A stretch of DNA of 36,792 nt from Bacteroides sp. (GTDB lineage: Bacteria > Bacteroidota > Bacteroidia > Bacteroidales > Bacteroidaceae), in assembly GCF_030151085.1 (NCBI RefSeq), contig NZ_JASLER010000065.1, forward strand, positions 1 to 36,792. The letters run 5' to 3'. Each line of letters starts with the position of its first letter. Positions within the stretch are counted from its first letter, which is position 1. A program made the position numbers and the translations under genes. Shown in pieces: positions 25,546 to 34,900 of this stretch. The notes under the pieces are model-generated. The model did no database searches. It saw only the letters and a program-made list of their open reading frames with translations, and had not been told where the DNA came from.

Positions 25546-25573
25546 CAAACTTATAATCCGATATAATTCAACG

Positions 25574-25660
25574 AATAAGCATATTATGCCTTATTCCATT
25601 ATTTTTGCAATCGGAATAATGATGCATACCTTTTATTCTCAGATATGTATTCTTATTCCA
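25574..25660. repeat. TTATTCC repeat cluster in the GH53-LacI intergenic region
   Basis: TTATTCCA occurs at 25591-25598 and again at 25653-25660, 62 bases apart. An inverted copy GGAATAA is at 25613-25619. An imperfect palindrome, AATAAG (25574-25579) with CTTATT (25590-25595), overlaps the first. This lies in the 327-base divergent region, between operator and LacI promoter, and may bind a second regulator. Nothing else coding is seen from 25442 to 25768. Confidence 0.4.
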
Positions 25661-25715
25661 ATAACCTTTGAATGAAGATAAGCTATACTTTCGCACTAAA
25701 AATAAGCCTACTTAT

Positions 25716-25746
25716 TTTGTACTGCTTTCGGTTTGCATTATCTTTG
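25716..25746 (+). promoter_or_regulatory. Promoter of the LacI-MFS genes
   Basis: TTTG (25716-25719), a 19-base spacer and TATCTTTG (25739-25746) form a full Bacteroides-type promoter. It ends 22 bases before the LacI-family ATG. No operator copy overlaps it, so the regulator gene appears to be expressed independently of its own sites. Confidence 0.75.
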
Positions 25747-25768
25747 GCTGAAACTAAGTAAAATACTC

Positions 25769-26773
25769 ATGAACAAACCGCAGATAACCATCAAGGATAT
25801 TGCCCGTGCATTGAACGTCTCTCCTTCTACCGTATCGAGAGCGCTCAAAGACAATCCGGATATCAGCAAGGAAACCCGTGACCTTATCCATGCCTATGCA
25901 TGCGAACACAACTACAAGCCTAATGTACTTGCCGTTAACCTGCGAGCCAGCCGAAGCAATACGATTGGAGTCATCGTTCCGCAACTGGTACATCATTTTT
26001 TCTCATGCGTACTAAGCGGCATTGAAAAGTCAGCAGCCGAAGCTGGTTATAATATTATTGTGGCCCAAAGCAATGAATCATACGAGCAGGAAGTGAAGAT
26101 TGTACATTCTTTCCTTGCCGCACGTGTCTGCGGAGTAATCGCCTCTTTAGCTAAAGATACCGCACAATACGACCATTACCAGGAGTTACTGCAAAACAAT
26201 ATTTCCATTGTCTTCTACGACCGCATCTGTACCGGGCTGAAAACCGAACGTGTGGTGGTAGATGACTATGCCGGCTCTTTCGCCGCCGTGGAATACATGA
26301 TACAGACCGGCTGTAAACGCATCCTATTCTATGGCGCTTCCCCGCATCTGGAAATTACCAAGAACCGTCGTAACGGTTATCTGGATGCCATGAAAAAATA
26401 TAAGATTCCGGTAGATGATAGCATGATACTGCTTTGCGACACCCGAGAGCGTGCCATTGCGCTGACTCCCGACTTATTGGAAAGCGCGAACCGTCCCGAC
26501 GGTTTCTTTGCCATCAACGACGAAACGGCATCGGGCATTCTCTACGCCTGCAAACTTGTAGGCGTGAAGGTTCCCGACGAGGTTTCTATCTGCGGATTTA
26601 CCGACGGAGCCATTGCCCAGAGTACCGACCCTAAGTTGACCACAGTGGAACAACACGGCGAGGAAGTAGGTAAAAGCGCTTTCAGCATCTTGGTAGATAA
26701 ACTGGAAGGCAAAGAGAAAAGCGCCAATAAAATTGTACGTACCAATCTAGTAGTAAGAGGAACAACAAAATAA
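25769..26773 (+). CDS. LacI-family transcriptional regulator of the locus
   Basis: From ATG 25769 (MNKPQITIKDIARAL) the protein has 334 aa; a 12-residue upstream extension lies in the promoter and is rejected. The N-terminal helix-turn-helix is textbook LacI (IKDIARALNVSPSTVSRALKDNPDIS, residues about 7-32), followed by the hinge (YKPNVLAVNLRASRSNTIGVIVP). A periplasmic-binding-protein-like effector domain follows, with VVVDDYAGSF, GFFAINDETASGIL and DEVSICGFTDG. It binds CG-centred palindromes, and three such sites stand before SusG, SusC and GH53. It replaces the SusR regulator of classical sus. The likely effector is a maltose- or galactose-type sugar, but this cannot be read from sequence. 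Site position suggests activation or distant repression. It is followed by the MFS gene after 23 bases. Confidence 0.94.
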   Translation: MNKPQITIKDIARALNVSPSTVSRALKDNPDISKETRDLIHAYACEHNYKPNVLAVNLRASRSNTIGVIVPQLVHHFFSCVLSGIEKSAAEAGYNIIVAQSNESYEQEVKIVHSFLAARVCGVIASLAKDTAQYDHYQELLQNNISIVFYDRICTGLKTERVVVDDYAGSFAAVEYMIQTGCKRILFYGASPHLEITKNRRNGYLDAMKKYKIPVDDSMILLCDTRERAIALTPDLLESANRPDGFFAINDETASGILYACKLVGVKVPDEVSICGFTDGAIAQSTDPKLTTVEQHGEEVGKSAFSILVDKLEGKEKSANKIVRTNLVVRGTTK

Positions 26774-26796
26774 ATTTTAATACCATAATTATAACC

Positions 26797-28170
26797 ATGA
26801 AAGTAAAACCCGATTTAAGTTTTTGGAAGTTGTGGAACATCAGCTTCGGTTTTTTTGGTGTACAGATTGCGTATGCCTTGCAAAGTGCAAATATCAGCCG
26901 AATTTTCTCAACCTTAGGCGCAGACCCTCATAATTTAAGTTACTTCTGGATATTGCCTCCTTTGGCAGGTATTATCGTACAACCTATAGTAGGTGCTGCG
27001 AGTGATAAAACCTGGACACGCTTCGGACGTCGTATTCCTTATTTGTTCATCGGTTCGCTGGTAGCGGTGCTGGTCATGTGCCTACTGCCCAATGCCGGTA
27101 GTTTCGGTATGATGGTAAGTACAGCTATGATTTTCGGTTTAGTATCATTAATGTTCCTCGACACTTCTATCAATATGGCTATGCAACCTTTTAAGATGAT
27201 GGTGGGTGACATGGTGAATGAAAAACAAAAAGGACTCGCCTATTCTATCCAAAGCTTTCTCTGTAATGCTGGTAGTTTGGTAGGATATTTGTTCCCTTTC
27301 ATCTTTGCATGGATAGGTATCAGTAACACCGCACCGCAAGGTGTTGTACCCGACTCTGTAATTTACTCATTTTATATAGGTGCTGCTATTTTGATTTTCT
27401 GCGTCATCTATACCACTGTCAAGGTGAAAGAGATGCCCCCGGCTGAATATGCCGAATATCATGGCATCACAGAAAAAGAAGAACATGAGAAGACTAATAT
27501 GCTAAAACTGCTTGTAAAAGCCCCAAAGGCTTTTTGGACAGTGGGATTAGTACAGTTCTTCTGCTGGTTCGCCTTTATGTTTATGTGGACGTATACCAAT
27601 GGAAGTATCGCATCCAATGTATTCGGCGCTCCTACCGTAGAACATGTGGTAGATGGCATTACCAGAGTGGTACTCGATACCAAGAGCTTGCAATATCAGG
27701 AAGCTGCCAATTGGGTAGGTGTACTGTTTGCCGTACAAGCTATTGGCTCAGTTCTTTGGGCTATTTGCATTCCGATGTTCAAGGATCGCCGGTTTGTTTA
27801 CATGCTCAGTCTTATATTAGGAGGTGTAGGCTTTATTTCTACTTATTTTGTACACAGCCAATACATGTTATTCGTATCCTTCATACTTATAGGTTGCGCA
27901 TGGGCTGCTATGCTGGCATTGCCATTCACTATCCTGACCAATGCATTATCCGGCGGACACATGGGTACTTACCTGGGCCTGTTCAACGGTACCATCTGTA
28001 TCCCGCAAATAGTAGCTGCAACTTTGGGTGGAACCATACTTTCCTTATATACCCCTGAAGGTGCTTTACCTCCCGAAATCAACATGCTGATCACTGCCGG
28101 ATTTATGTTGATAATCGGTGCTGCATGTGTATTTTTAATCAAAGAAACCAAAGGAGAGCAAATGAATTGA
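26797..28170 (+). CDS. MFS sugar transporter, GPH/SLC45-like, probable maltose importer
   Basis: The 457-aa inner-membrane protein has about 12 hydrophobic segments. The loop-2/3 motif ASDKTWTRFGRRIPY (Asp70, Arg75, Arg78, Arg79) and the first helix (LWNISFGFFGVQIAYALQSANISRIF) match the GPH/sucrose-maltose transporter branch found in Bacteroidetes alpha-glucan loci. A larger cytoplasmic/periplasmic loop lies near residues 215-235. It probably imports maltose or maltodextrin from the periplasm for the cytosolic GH65 enzyme encoded next. It starts 23 bases after the LacI gene without a promoter of its own, so the two are cotranscribed. A GC-rich hairpin follows. Substrate is inferred from neighbours. 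Confidence 0.9.
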   Translation: MKVKPDLSFWKLWNISFGFFGVQIAYALQSANISRIFSTLGADPHNLSYFWILPPLAGIIVQPIVGAASDKTWTRFGRRIPYLFIGSLVAVLVMCLLPNAGSFGMMVSTAMIFGLVSLMFLDTSINMAMQPFKMMVGDMVNEKQKGLAYSIQSFLCNAGSLVGYLFPFIFAWIGISNTAPQGVVPDSVIYSFYIGAAILIFCVIYTTVKVKEMPPAEYAEYHGITEKEEHEKTNMLKLLVKAPKAFWTVGLVQFFCWFAFMFMWTYTNGSIASNVFGAPTVEHVVDGITRVVLDTKSLQYQEAANWVGVLFAVQAIGSVLWAICIPMFKDRRFVYMLSLILGGVGFISTYFVHSQYMLFVSFILIGCAWAAMLALPFTILTNALSGGHMGTYLGLFNGTICIPQIVAATLGGTILSLYTPEGALPPEINMLITAGFMLIIGAACVFLIKETKGEQMN

Positions 28171-28232
28171 TAATCCTTGCCAGAACATATTCTGAAAGGG
28201 GGTACTTGTTCCCCACCGTGAAACACCTCCTT

Positions 28233-28290
28233 CCTCACCGACAAACGCCCTGCTCCTCACCGAGGAACGGGGCGTTTGTCGGTGAGGAGC
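28233..28290. repeat. GC-rich hairpin with a competing stem between MFS and GH65
   Basis: An 18-bp perfect inverted repeat joins 28233-28250 (CCTCACCGACAAACGCCC) and 28270-28287. A second 12-bp stem, GCTCCTCACCGA (28252-28263) with TCGGTGAGGAGC (28279-28290), uses the same right arm, so the two structures exclude each other. No T-run follows, so it is not a simple intrinsic terminator. CTCACCGA recurs in both left arms and, inverted, in the right arm. Confidence 0.8.
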
Positions 28291-28339
28291 AAGGCGCTTC
28301 TTATCTATTATATATTTTTTGTCTTCTTTTTTTCTCATC

Positions 28340-28372
28340 TTTGCCGTTTATCCGTTTATTTGTCTATCTTTA
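28340..28372 (+). promoter_or_regulatory. Probable promoter of GH65
   Basis: TTTG (28340-28343), a 21-base spacer and TATCTTTA (28365-28372, one mismatch to TAnnTTTG) stand 26 bases before the GH65 ATG at 28399. Transcription from here would exclude the earlier in-frame ATG at 28276. Confidence 0.5.
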
Positions 28373-28398
28373 CCGCAATAACCAGAGAAAAACATGCC

Positions 28399-30726
28399 AT
28401 GAAGAAATATCTAAAGACCGATGAATGGAACATTATAGAAGACAATTTTCACGCTGAATACCAACGAATGTCCGAAAGTATATTCAGCCTCGGAAACGGC
28501 AGATTCGGGCAACGAGGAAATTTTGAAGAGCCTTATCATAGCGATAGCTACCGTGGTTCCTTTGTGGCAGGTATCACTTTTTTGGATAAAACACGCGTAG
28601 GATGGTGGAAAAACGGCTTTCCACAGTTCTATACCCGCATTCCCAATGCAGCAGACTGGAGCCGGATCAGTCTACGCCTCATCGATGAGGAACTGGATCT
28701 GGCACAATGGGATGTGGATAGTTTCAATCGACGTCTGGATATGAAAGAAGGAGTATCCTACCGGGATGTCGAAGTTACATCACCCAGAGGTAACAAGCTC
28801 AGTATCCATGTGGAGCATATTACCAATATGGCTCACCCTAATCTTTGTCACATAAAATACAGCGTAACTTCCATCAACTATACCGGTAGAGTTTCTCTTG
28901 TGCCCATCATTGATGGACATATAGTAGATGATACAGAATATCCTAACGAAAAAATATGGAATATACTACGTTCCGGCGCTACCGGTGAATGTGCTTATCT
29001 CTGGACACAAACCCGTCGGGAAGACGCACAGGTGTGCTATGCCATGACTTACCAGTTTCTTAAAAATAATAAAGAAACAATTGCCAATCCCATACGCATA
29101 GAAAAAGAAAAACAAGTCGGTTTCAGCATAGGCACCGACATAAAACCGGGTGATACAATAACGCTCATTAAATATACAGCCATCCTCTCTTCGCTTTACT
29201 ATGAACGACAGGATTTGATAGATGTGTCTATCGCTGAAGCCCAGAAAGCAAAAGCAATTGGTTGGGATACACTGCTGAATAATCATTGCCAAGCCTGGAA
29301 AGACATTTGGGATGAAGCTGACATTGTTATTCAAGGTGATCCGGAAGCACAGCAAGGCTTACGATATAATATTTTCCAACTTTATCAAACTTATCGTGGT
29401 GATGATCCACGTCTGAACATTGGTCCGAAAGGCTTCACCGGAGAAAAATACGGTGGTAATACCTATTGGAATACCGAACTTTGTTGTGTGCCCTTTTTTC
29501 TACTCTCCACTTCCAAGAAAATTGCAAAAAATCTATTGATATACCGCTATAACCAACTGCCTAAAGCGATAGAGAATGCCAAAAAGTTAGGTTTCAACAA
29601 TGGTGCCGCTCTTTTTCCACAAGTAACAAACAACGGCGAAGAGTGCCACAGCGAATGGGAAATAACCTTCGAAGAGATTCACCGTAACAATATCATTGTT
29701 TATGCCATTGCCCAACATGCTACTTTAACCGGTACGTTGGATTATATTGCCAAATACGGTTTGGAAGTAATGATTGCGGTAAGCCGTTTCTGGAGCCAGC
29801 GCGTTTCTTTTTCTCAGCCTAAACAAAAGTACGTGATACTTGGAGTTACCGGACCGAACGAGTATGAAAATAACATAGATAACAATTGGTACACAAATTT
29901 TTCATGTATACGATGCCTCACCACTACCCTTAGCTACCTAGAACTTATAGCCCGGAAATATCCTGATGAATATGCCCGCGTTCGCCGCGTTACCAATCTC
30001 AACCAAGTAGAAGAGAGTGATCATTGGAAAGATATCATCGTCCGTATGTACTTACCCGAAGATACCGAGCATGGTATCTTTATCCAGAATGACGGCTACA
30101 TGGATAAAGTTCTGAAAAGTGTTGATGCCATTCCGATGGAAGAGCGCCCCATCAACCAACATTGGTCATGGGATCGTATTCTCCGTTCTTGTTACATCAA
30201 GCAAAGTGATGTATTACTCGGACTATACCTTTATTACTTTAGCTTTGATACGGAAACAATCCGACGAAACTTTGAGTTCTATGAACCTATGACAGTACAC
30301 GAATCTTCTCTATCGCCACATATACATTCTATTTTAGCCGCACGCATTGGTGAAGTAGAAAAAGCTTACCAACTCTTTATACATGCTACCCGCCTTGACT
30401 TGGACGATTATAACAATGAAACTGACCAAGGACTTCATATCACCAGTATGCCTGGTAGTTGGTTAGCTATAGTGCGCGGTTTTGCCGGATTACAAATACG
30501 TGGAGATGTATTAAGTTTATCACCTGTCATTCCAGAAAAATGGGATAGTTACTCATTTAAAATCAACTACTTAGAAAACACCTTATCCATACATGTAGGA
30601 AAGAATATAGAAATTTCACTCATTACGGGTACCGAACTGAACATAGATGTGTATCAAAACGTTTATATTCTCAAACAAGGCGTAAATTTAGAGATCAAGA
30701 AAAAGGATGTAGTTAACAAAGGGTAA
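28399..30726 (+). CDS. GH65 glycoside phosphorylase, probable maltose phosphorylase
   Basis: From ATG 28399 (MKKYLKTDEWNIIEDNF) the protein has 775 aa, normal for GH65. The 41 residues upstream form a hydrophobic stretch across hairpin and promoter sequence and are rejected. It lacks a signal peptide and is cytosolic. It has an N-terminal beta-sandwich (SIFSLGNGRFGQRGNFEE) and an (alpha/alpha)6 barrel with the catalytic segment EECHSEWEITFEEIHRN (residues 414-430), containing the general-acid Glu. The phosphate-binding HESSLSP (634-640) and LDLDDYNNETDQGLH complete the maltose phosphorylase pattern. The reaction would give beta-glucose-1-phosphate and glucose from maltose. Kojibiose or trehalose phosphorylase activity cannot be excluded. 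A beta-phosphoglucomutase, needed to use the product, is not in the window. Confidence 0.92.
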   Translation: MKKYLKTDEWNIIEDNFHAEYQRMSESIFSLGNGRFGQRGNFEEPYHSDSYRGSFVAGITFLDKTRVGWWKNGFPQFYTRIPNAADWSRISLRLIDEELDLAQWDVDSFNRRLDMKEGVSYRDVEVTSPRGNKLSIHVEHITNMAHPNLCHIKYSVTSINYTGRVSLVPIIDGHIVDDTEYPNEKIWNILRSGATGECAYLWTQTRREDAQVCYAMTYQFLKNNKETIANPIRIEKEKQVGFSIGTDIKPGDTITLIKYTAILSSLYYERQDLIDVSIAEAQKAKAIGWDTLLNNHCQAWKDIWDEADIVIQGDPEAQQGLRYNIFQLYQTYRGDDPRLNIGPKGFTGEKYGGNTYWNTELCCVPFFLLSTSKKIAKNLLIYRYNQLPKAIENAKKLGFNNGAALFPQVTNNGEECHSEWEITFEEIHRNNIIVYAIAQHATLTGTLDYIAKYGLEVMIAVSRFWSQRVSFSQPKQKYVILGVTGPNEYENNIDNNWYTNFSCIRCLTTTLSYLELIARKYPDEYARVRRVTNLNQVEESDHWKDIIVRMYLPEDTEHGIFIQNDGYMDKVLKSVDAIPMEERPINQHWSWDRILRSCYIKQSDVLLGLYLYYFSFDTETIRRNFEFYEPMTVHESSLSPHIHSILAARIGEVEKAYQLFIHATRLDLDDYNNETDQGLHITSMPGSWLAIVRGFAGLQIRGDVLSLSPVIPEKWDSYSFKINYLENTLSIHVGKNIEISLITGTELNIDVYQNVYILKQGVNLEIKKKDVVNKG

Positions 30727-30741
30727 TGTTAGCCTATGGAG

Positions 30742-30774
30742 TTTTAATATGTGCTTTGGGTTTCTACATCTTTG
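30742..30774 (+). promoter_or_regulatory. Possible promoter of the second efflux operon
   Basis: TTTT (30742-30745), 21 bases, then CATCTTTG (30767-30774, one mismatch to TAnnTTTG) stand 35 bases before the MFP ATG. The unit is separated from GH65 by 83 bases. Confidence 0.4.
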
Positions 30775-30809
30775 CGCCCCGAAATTGAATAACTAATATT
30801 TGTTAGTAA

Positions 30810-31862
30810 ATGAAAAAGATGTATCTGCTCGCCCTCATTGCGACTGTGCTTATCACATCGTGCGGGCAAAAGAAAGAAGCCAAAGAGGCTTTCGTCCGAC
30901 CAGTTAAAACCGCAACGGTTAGTTCACAATCGGTTATCCGGAAAGACTTTTCCGGTATAGTAGAAGCTGTGGAATATGTGAAACTTGCTTTCCGGGTTAG
31001 TGGACAAATCATTAACCTGCCGGTTGTTGAAGGACAGAAAGTGAAGAAAGGGCAATTGATTGCCGCTATTGATCCTCGTGACATCTCTCTGCAATATGCA
31101 GCCGACAAAGCCGCTTATGAAACCGCAGCCGCTCAGGTGGAACGTAACAAACGACTATTGGCACGCCAGGCTATCTCTGTACAAGAGGCCGAAATCAGTG
31201 AAGCCAACTATCAGAAAGCTAAATCGGCTTATGAATTATCCAGTAACAACATGCGTGACGCAAAACTCACCGCTCCTTTCGACGGCTCTATTGAGAAGCG
31301 TCTCGTAGAGAATTATCAGCGTGTCAACTCCGGTGAAGGTATTGTGCAACTGGTGAATACACAAAAGTTGCGCATCAAGTTTACCGTGCCCGATGCCTAC
31401 CTCTATCTGCTTCGCGCCAAAGATCAGAATTACAAAGTTGAGTTCGACACCTACAAAGGGAAACAGTTCAAGGCCAAGTTGGAAGAGTATCTCGATATCT
31501 CTACAGACGGTACAGGTATTCCTGTCACAATCACCATTGATGATCCTGCATTCGACCGAGCACTGTACGATGTAAAGCCGGGCTTTACTTGTAATATCAT
31601 GCTGGCATCCGAAATAGGTCCTTTCCTTGAAGAAAAGATGATTGATGTGCCCATGAGCGCAATATTCAGCGAAAATGGAAGTAATAAGACGTATGTCTGG
31701 GTGGTGGATAACAACAAAGTAAGTCGCCGTGAAGTGACTGTTTACACTCCGACCGGAGAAGCCAATGTGCTTGTTTCTGCCGGACTGAAACCGGACGATA
31801 CCATCGTTATAGCCGGAGTACACCAATTGGTGGAAGGAGAAACTATTAAAGTGATAAAGTAA
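30810..31862 (+). CDS. RND efflux periplasmic adaptor lipoprotein (MFP/HlyD family)
   Basis: The 350-aa adaptor has a lipobox ITSC (Cys18). The order of elements is standard for AcrA/MexA: first lipoyl half (LAFRVSGQIINLPVVEGQKVKKGQLIAAIDPRD), helical hairpin (about residues 90-150, AQVERNKRLLARQAISVQEAE), second lipoyl half (AKLTAPFDGSIEKRLVENYQRV), beta-barrel, and membrane-proximal domain (YVWVVDNNKVSRREVTV, GLKPDDTIVIAGVHQL). It bridges the RND pump and the TolC channel. It is the first of three genes and the only complete adaptor in the window. It might therefore also serve the orphaned pump at 462-3581; that is speculation. Confidence 0.93.
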   Translation: MKKMYLLALIATVLITSCGQKKEAKEAFVRPVKTATVSSQSVIRKDFSGIVEAVEYVKLAFRVSGQIINLPVVEGQKVKKGQLIAAIDPRDISLQYAADKAAYETAAAQVERNKRLLARQAISVQEAEISEANYQKAKSAYELSSNNMRDAKLTAPFDGSIEKRLVENYQRVNSGEGIVQLVNTQKLRIKFTVPDAYLYLLRAKDQNYKVEFDTYKGKQFKAKLEEYLDISTDGTGIPVTITIDDPAFDRALYDVKPGFTCNIMLASEIGPFLEEKMIDVPMSAIFSENGSNKTYVWVVDNNKVSRREVTVYTPTGEANVLVSAGLKPDDTIVIAGVHQLVEGETIKVIK

Positions 31863-31946
31863 TGAGGCATCAAAGTGATGAACTTTTATCACACTGCCTT
31901 ACCACTTTTATAATAATATCACCTATCACTTTATAACATAACTATT

Positions 31947-34900
31947 ATGAACCTAGCAAAATATGCCTTAGACAACACGAAGATAATCTACTTCTTTCTT
32001 GCTGTGTTGCTAATCGGGGGTGTGTATTCATTCGGCGAATTAGGAAAGAAAGAAGATGCACCCTTCGTCATTAAATCAGCGGTCATCATGACCCGCTATC
32101 CGGGTGCAGAGCCTGCCGAGGTAGAGCGCCTCATTACTGAACCTATCTCTCGCGAAATACAAAGTATGAACGGAGTCTATAAAATCAAATCGGAGTCCAT
32201 GTACGGGATGTCCAAGATTACGTTTGAACTGCAGCCTTCACTCTCTGCCGAATCTATTCCACAGAAATGGGATGAGCTGAGACGCAAAGTACTCAATATA
32301 CAGCCACAATTACCGGCGGGCGCTTCCGTTCCCACAGTTTCCGATGACTTCGGAGATGTATTCGGTATCTACTACGGATTGGTAGCAGATGATGGCTTCT
32401 CCTACGAAGAGATGCGCAACTGGGCCGAACGTATCAAAACGCAAGTAGTGACTGCCGATGGAGTTATGAAGGTTGCTTTGTTTGGTACGCAAACGGAGGT
32501 CATTAATATATTCATCTCTGTTAATAAACTGGCAGGAATGGGGATCGACCCGAAGCAACTGGCGCAATTATTGCAATCGCAGAACCAGATTATCAATACC
32601 GGTGAAATCAATGCCGGTGACCAGCAATTACGCATTGTTGCCAATGGAACATTTACTACCATCAACGATATTCGTAATCAAGTGATTACTACTCCATCCG
32701 GACAATTCAAACTAGGAGATATCGCCGAAGTGGAGAAAGGATATATGGACCCGCCCAGCAACATCATGCGTGTAGACGGGAAACGTGCCATCGGTATCGG
32801 TGTTTCTACCGACCCTACCAAGGACGTTGTACTGACGGGTGAACTCGTTGACCAAAAGCTCGCTCAGATACTTCCGCTTGTACCTATCGGCTTGGAGATG
32901 GTAAGCTTATATCCTGAGAATGTGATTGCCAAAGAAGCGAACAACGGATTTATCATCAACCTGATAGAATCCATTCTGATCGTTATCGTCATCATTATGT
33001 TGGTAATGGGTATGCGTGCCGGCGTATTGATTGGTTCTTCGCTGGTATTCTCCATCGGAGGTACACTACTCATCATGTCGTTCATGGGAGTGGGATTGAA
33101 CCGAACGTCTCTGGCAGGATTTATCATTGCCATGGGTATGTTGGTGGACAATGCCATTGTGGTAACAGACAATGCGCAAATAGCCATTGCCCGAGGTATG
33201 GAACGCCGCAAAGCATTGATAAGCGGAGCTACCGGACCGCAATGGGGCTTATTGGGCGCTACATTTATTGCAGTCTGCTCGTTCTTGCCGCTCTATCTGG
33301 CTCCTTCTGCTGTAGCCGAAATCGTGAAGCCACTCTTTATAGTGCTTGCCATTTCGTTAGGACTCAGTTGGGTGTTGGCACTTACGCAGACCACTACCTT
33401 CGGTAACTTCATCTTAAAGGCGAAATCTGATGATGCAGGAAAAGACCCTTTCGACAAGCCTTTCTATCATAAGTTCGCCTCCATCCTAGGTGTTCTGATT
33501 AAAAAGAAAGTATTGACTATTACTACCATCGTCGTATTATTTATCACCTCATTGGTAGTTATGGGATTGATGCCACAGAACTTCTTCCCCTCATTGGACA
33601 AGCCCTACTTCCGTGCGGATATATTCTATCCGGAAGGTTACAGCATCCGTGACGTGGAAAAAGAGATGAAGAAAGTAGAAGCTCACCTGATGCAATTGCC
33701 GGAAGTAAAACGCGTATCAGTTACTATGGGTAGTACTCCGCTACGCTACTACCTGGCATCTACCTCGGTAGGTCCGAAGCCTAACTTTGCCAACGTACTG
33801 ATAGAACTGACTGACAGCAAATATACCAAGGAGTATGAACAAAATTTCGATGAGTATATGAAGGCGAATTATCCCAATGCCATCACTCGTGCTACGCTGT
33901 TCAAGCTTTCTCCTGCCACGGATGCTGCTATTGAAATAGGTTTCATCGGCAACAATGTAGATACATTGGTTATGCTCACCAACCAGGCATTGGAGATAAT
34001 GCACCAGGATCCGGAGCTGATTAATATACGCAATTCATGGGGTAACAAGATCCCGGTATGGAAACCCATCTATAGTCCTGAACGTGCACAGCCATTGGGT
34101 GTTTCGCGTCAAAGCATGGCACAGAGCATTCAAATCGGTACCAGTGGCATGACATTAGGTGAGTTCCGTGAGGGCGACCAAGTATTGCCTATCTTACTGA
34201 AAGGTAATTCTTTCGACTCTTTCAGAATCAACGATATGCGTACGCTGCCTGTATTCGGTTCAACCCAAGAAACTACACCGCTTGAGCAAGTAATCAGTGA
34301 ATTCGACTTCCAGTACAAGTTCAGCAATGTGAAGGACTACAACCGCGAAATGGTAATGATGGCACAAGCCGACCCTCGACGTGGTGTGAATTCCACAGCA
34401 GCATTCAACAAGATATGGTCGAAAGTACAGAATGAAATAAAAGTACCCGAAGGTTATACCATGAAGTACTTTGGCGAGCAGGAAAGCCAGGTAGAATCCA
34501 ATGAAGCATTGGCTGCCAACATGCCGCTGACGTTTATGTTGATGTTCATCACCCTCTTGTTCCTGTTCCGTACCTACAAGAAGCCTATTGTCATACTGCT
34601 GATGCTGCCTTTGATTTTCATCGGAGTTGTATTGGGACTGTTGGTATTAGGCAAATCTTTCGACTTCTTTGCCATCCTCGGTTTGCTGGGATTGATCGGT
34701 ATGAATATCAAGAACGCTATTGTATTGATCGATCAGATAGACATAGAAACTGCCGCCGGTAAAGCTCCTCGTGAAGCCGTTATCACCGCTACGACCAGCC
34801 GTATTATTCCTGTAGCGATGGCATCGGGTACAACGATTCTTGGTATGTTGCCACTATTGTTTGATGCAATGTTCGGTGGTATGGCGGCTACGATTATGGG

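Noticed and set aside
25442..25546. Longer GH53 start with 35 extra residues
   Set aside because: The extension crosses the -7 box and reaches the operator; the lipoprotein signal starts cleanly at 25441.
27534..28058. 174-codon open frame on the plus strand
   Set aside because: It is wholly inside the MFS gene in another frame, low in complexity and without recognisable motifs.
28276..28398. N-terminal 41-residue extension of GH65 with a hydrophobic segment
   Set aside because: It is read from hairpin and promoter sequence. GH65 homology starts at MKKYLKTDEWN, and a TTTG-N21-TATCTTTA promoter lies inside the extension, so the enzyme is taken as cytosolic.
31236..31892. 218-codon open frame on the minus strand
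   Set aside because: It is antisense to the efflux adaptor, rich in His and Cys as usual for shadow frames, with no domain.
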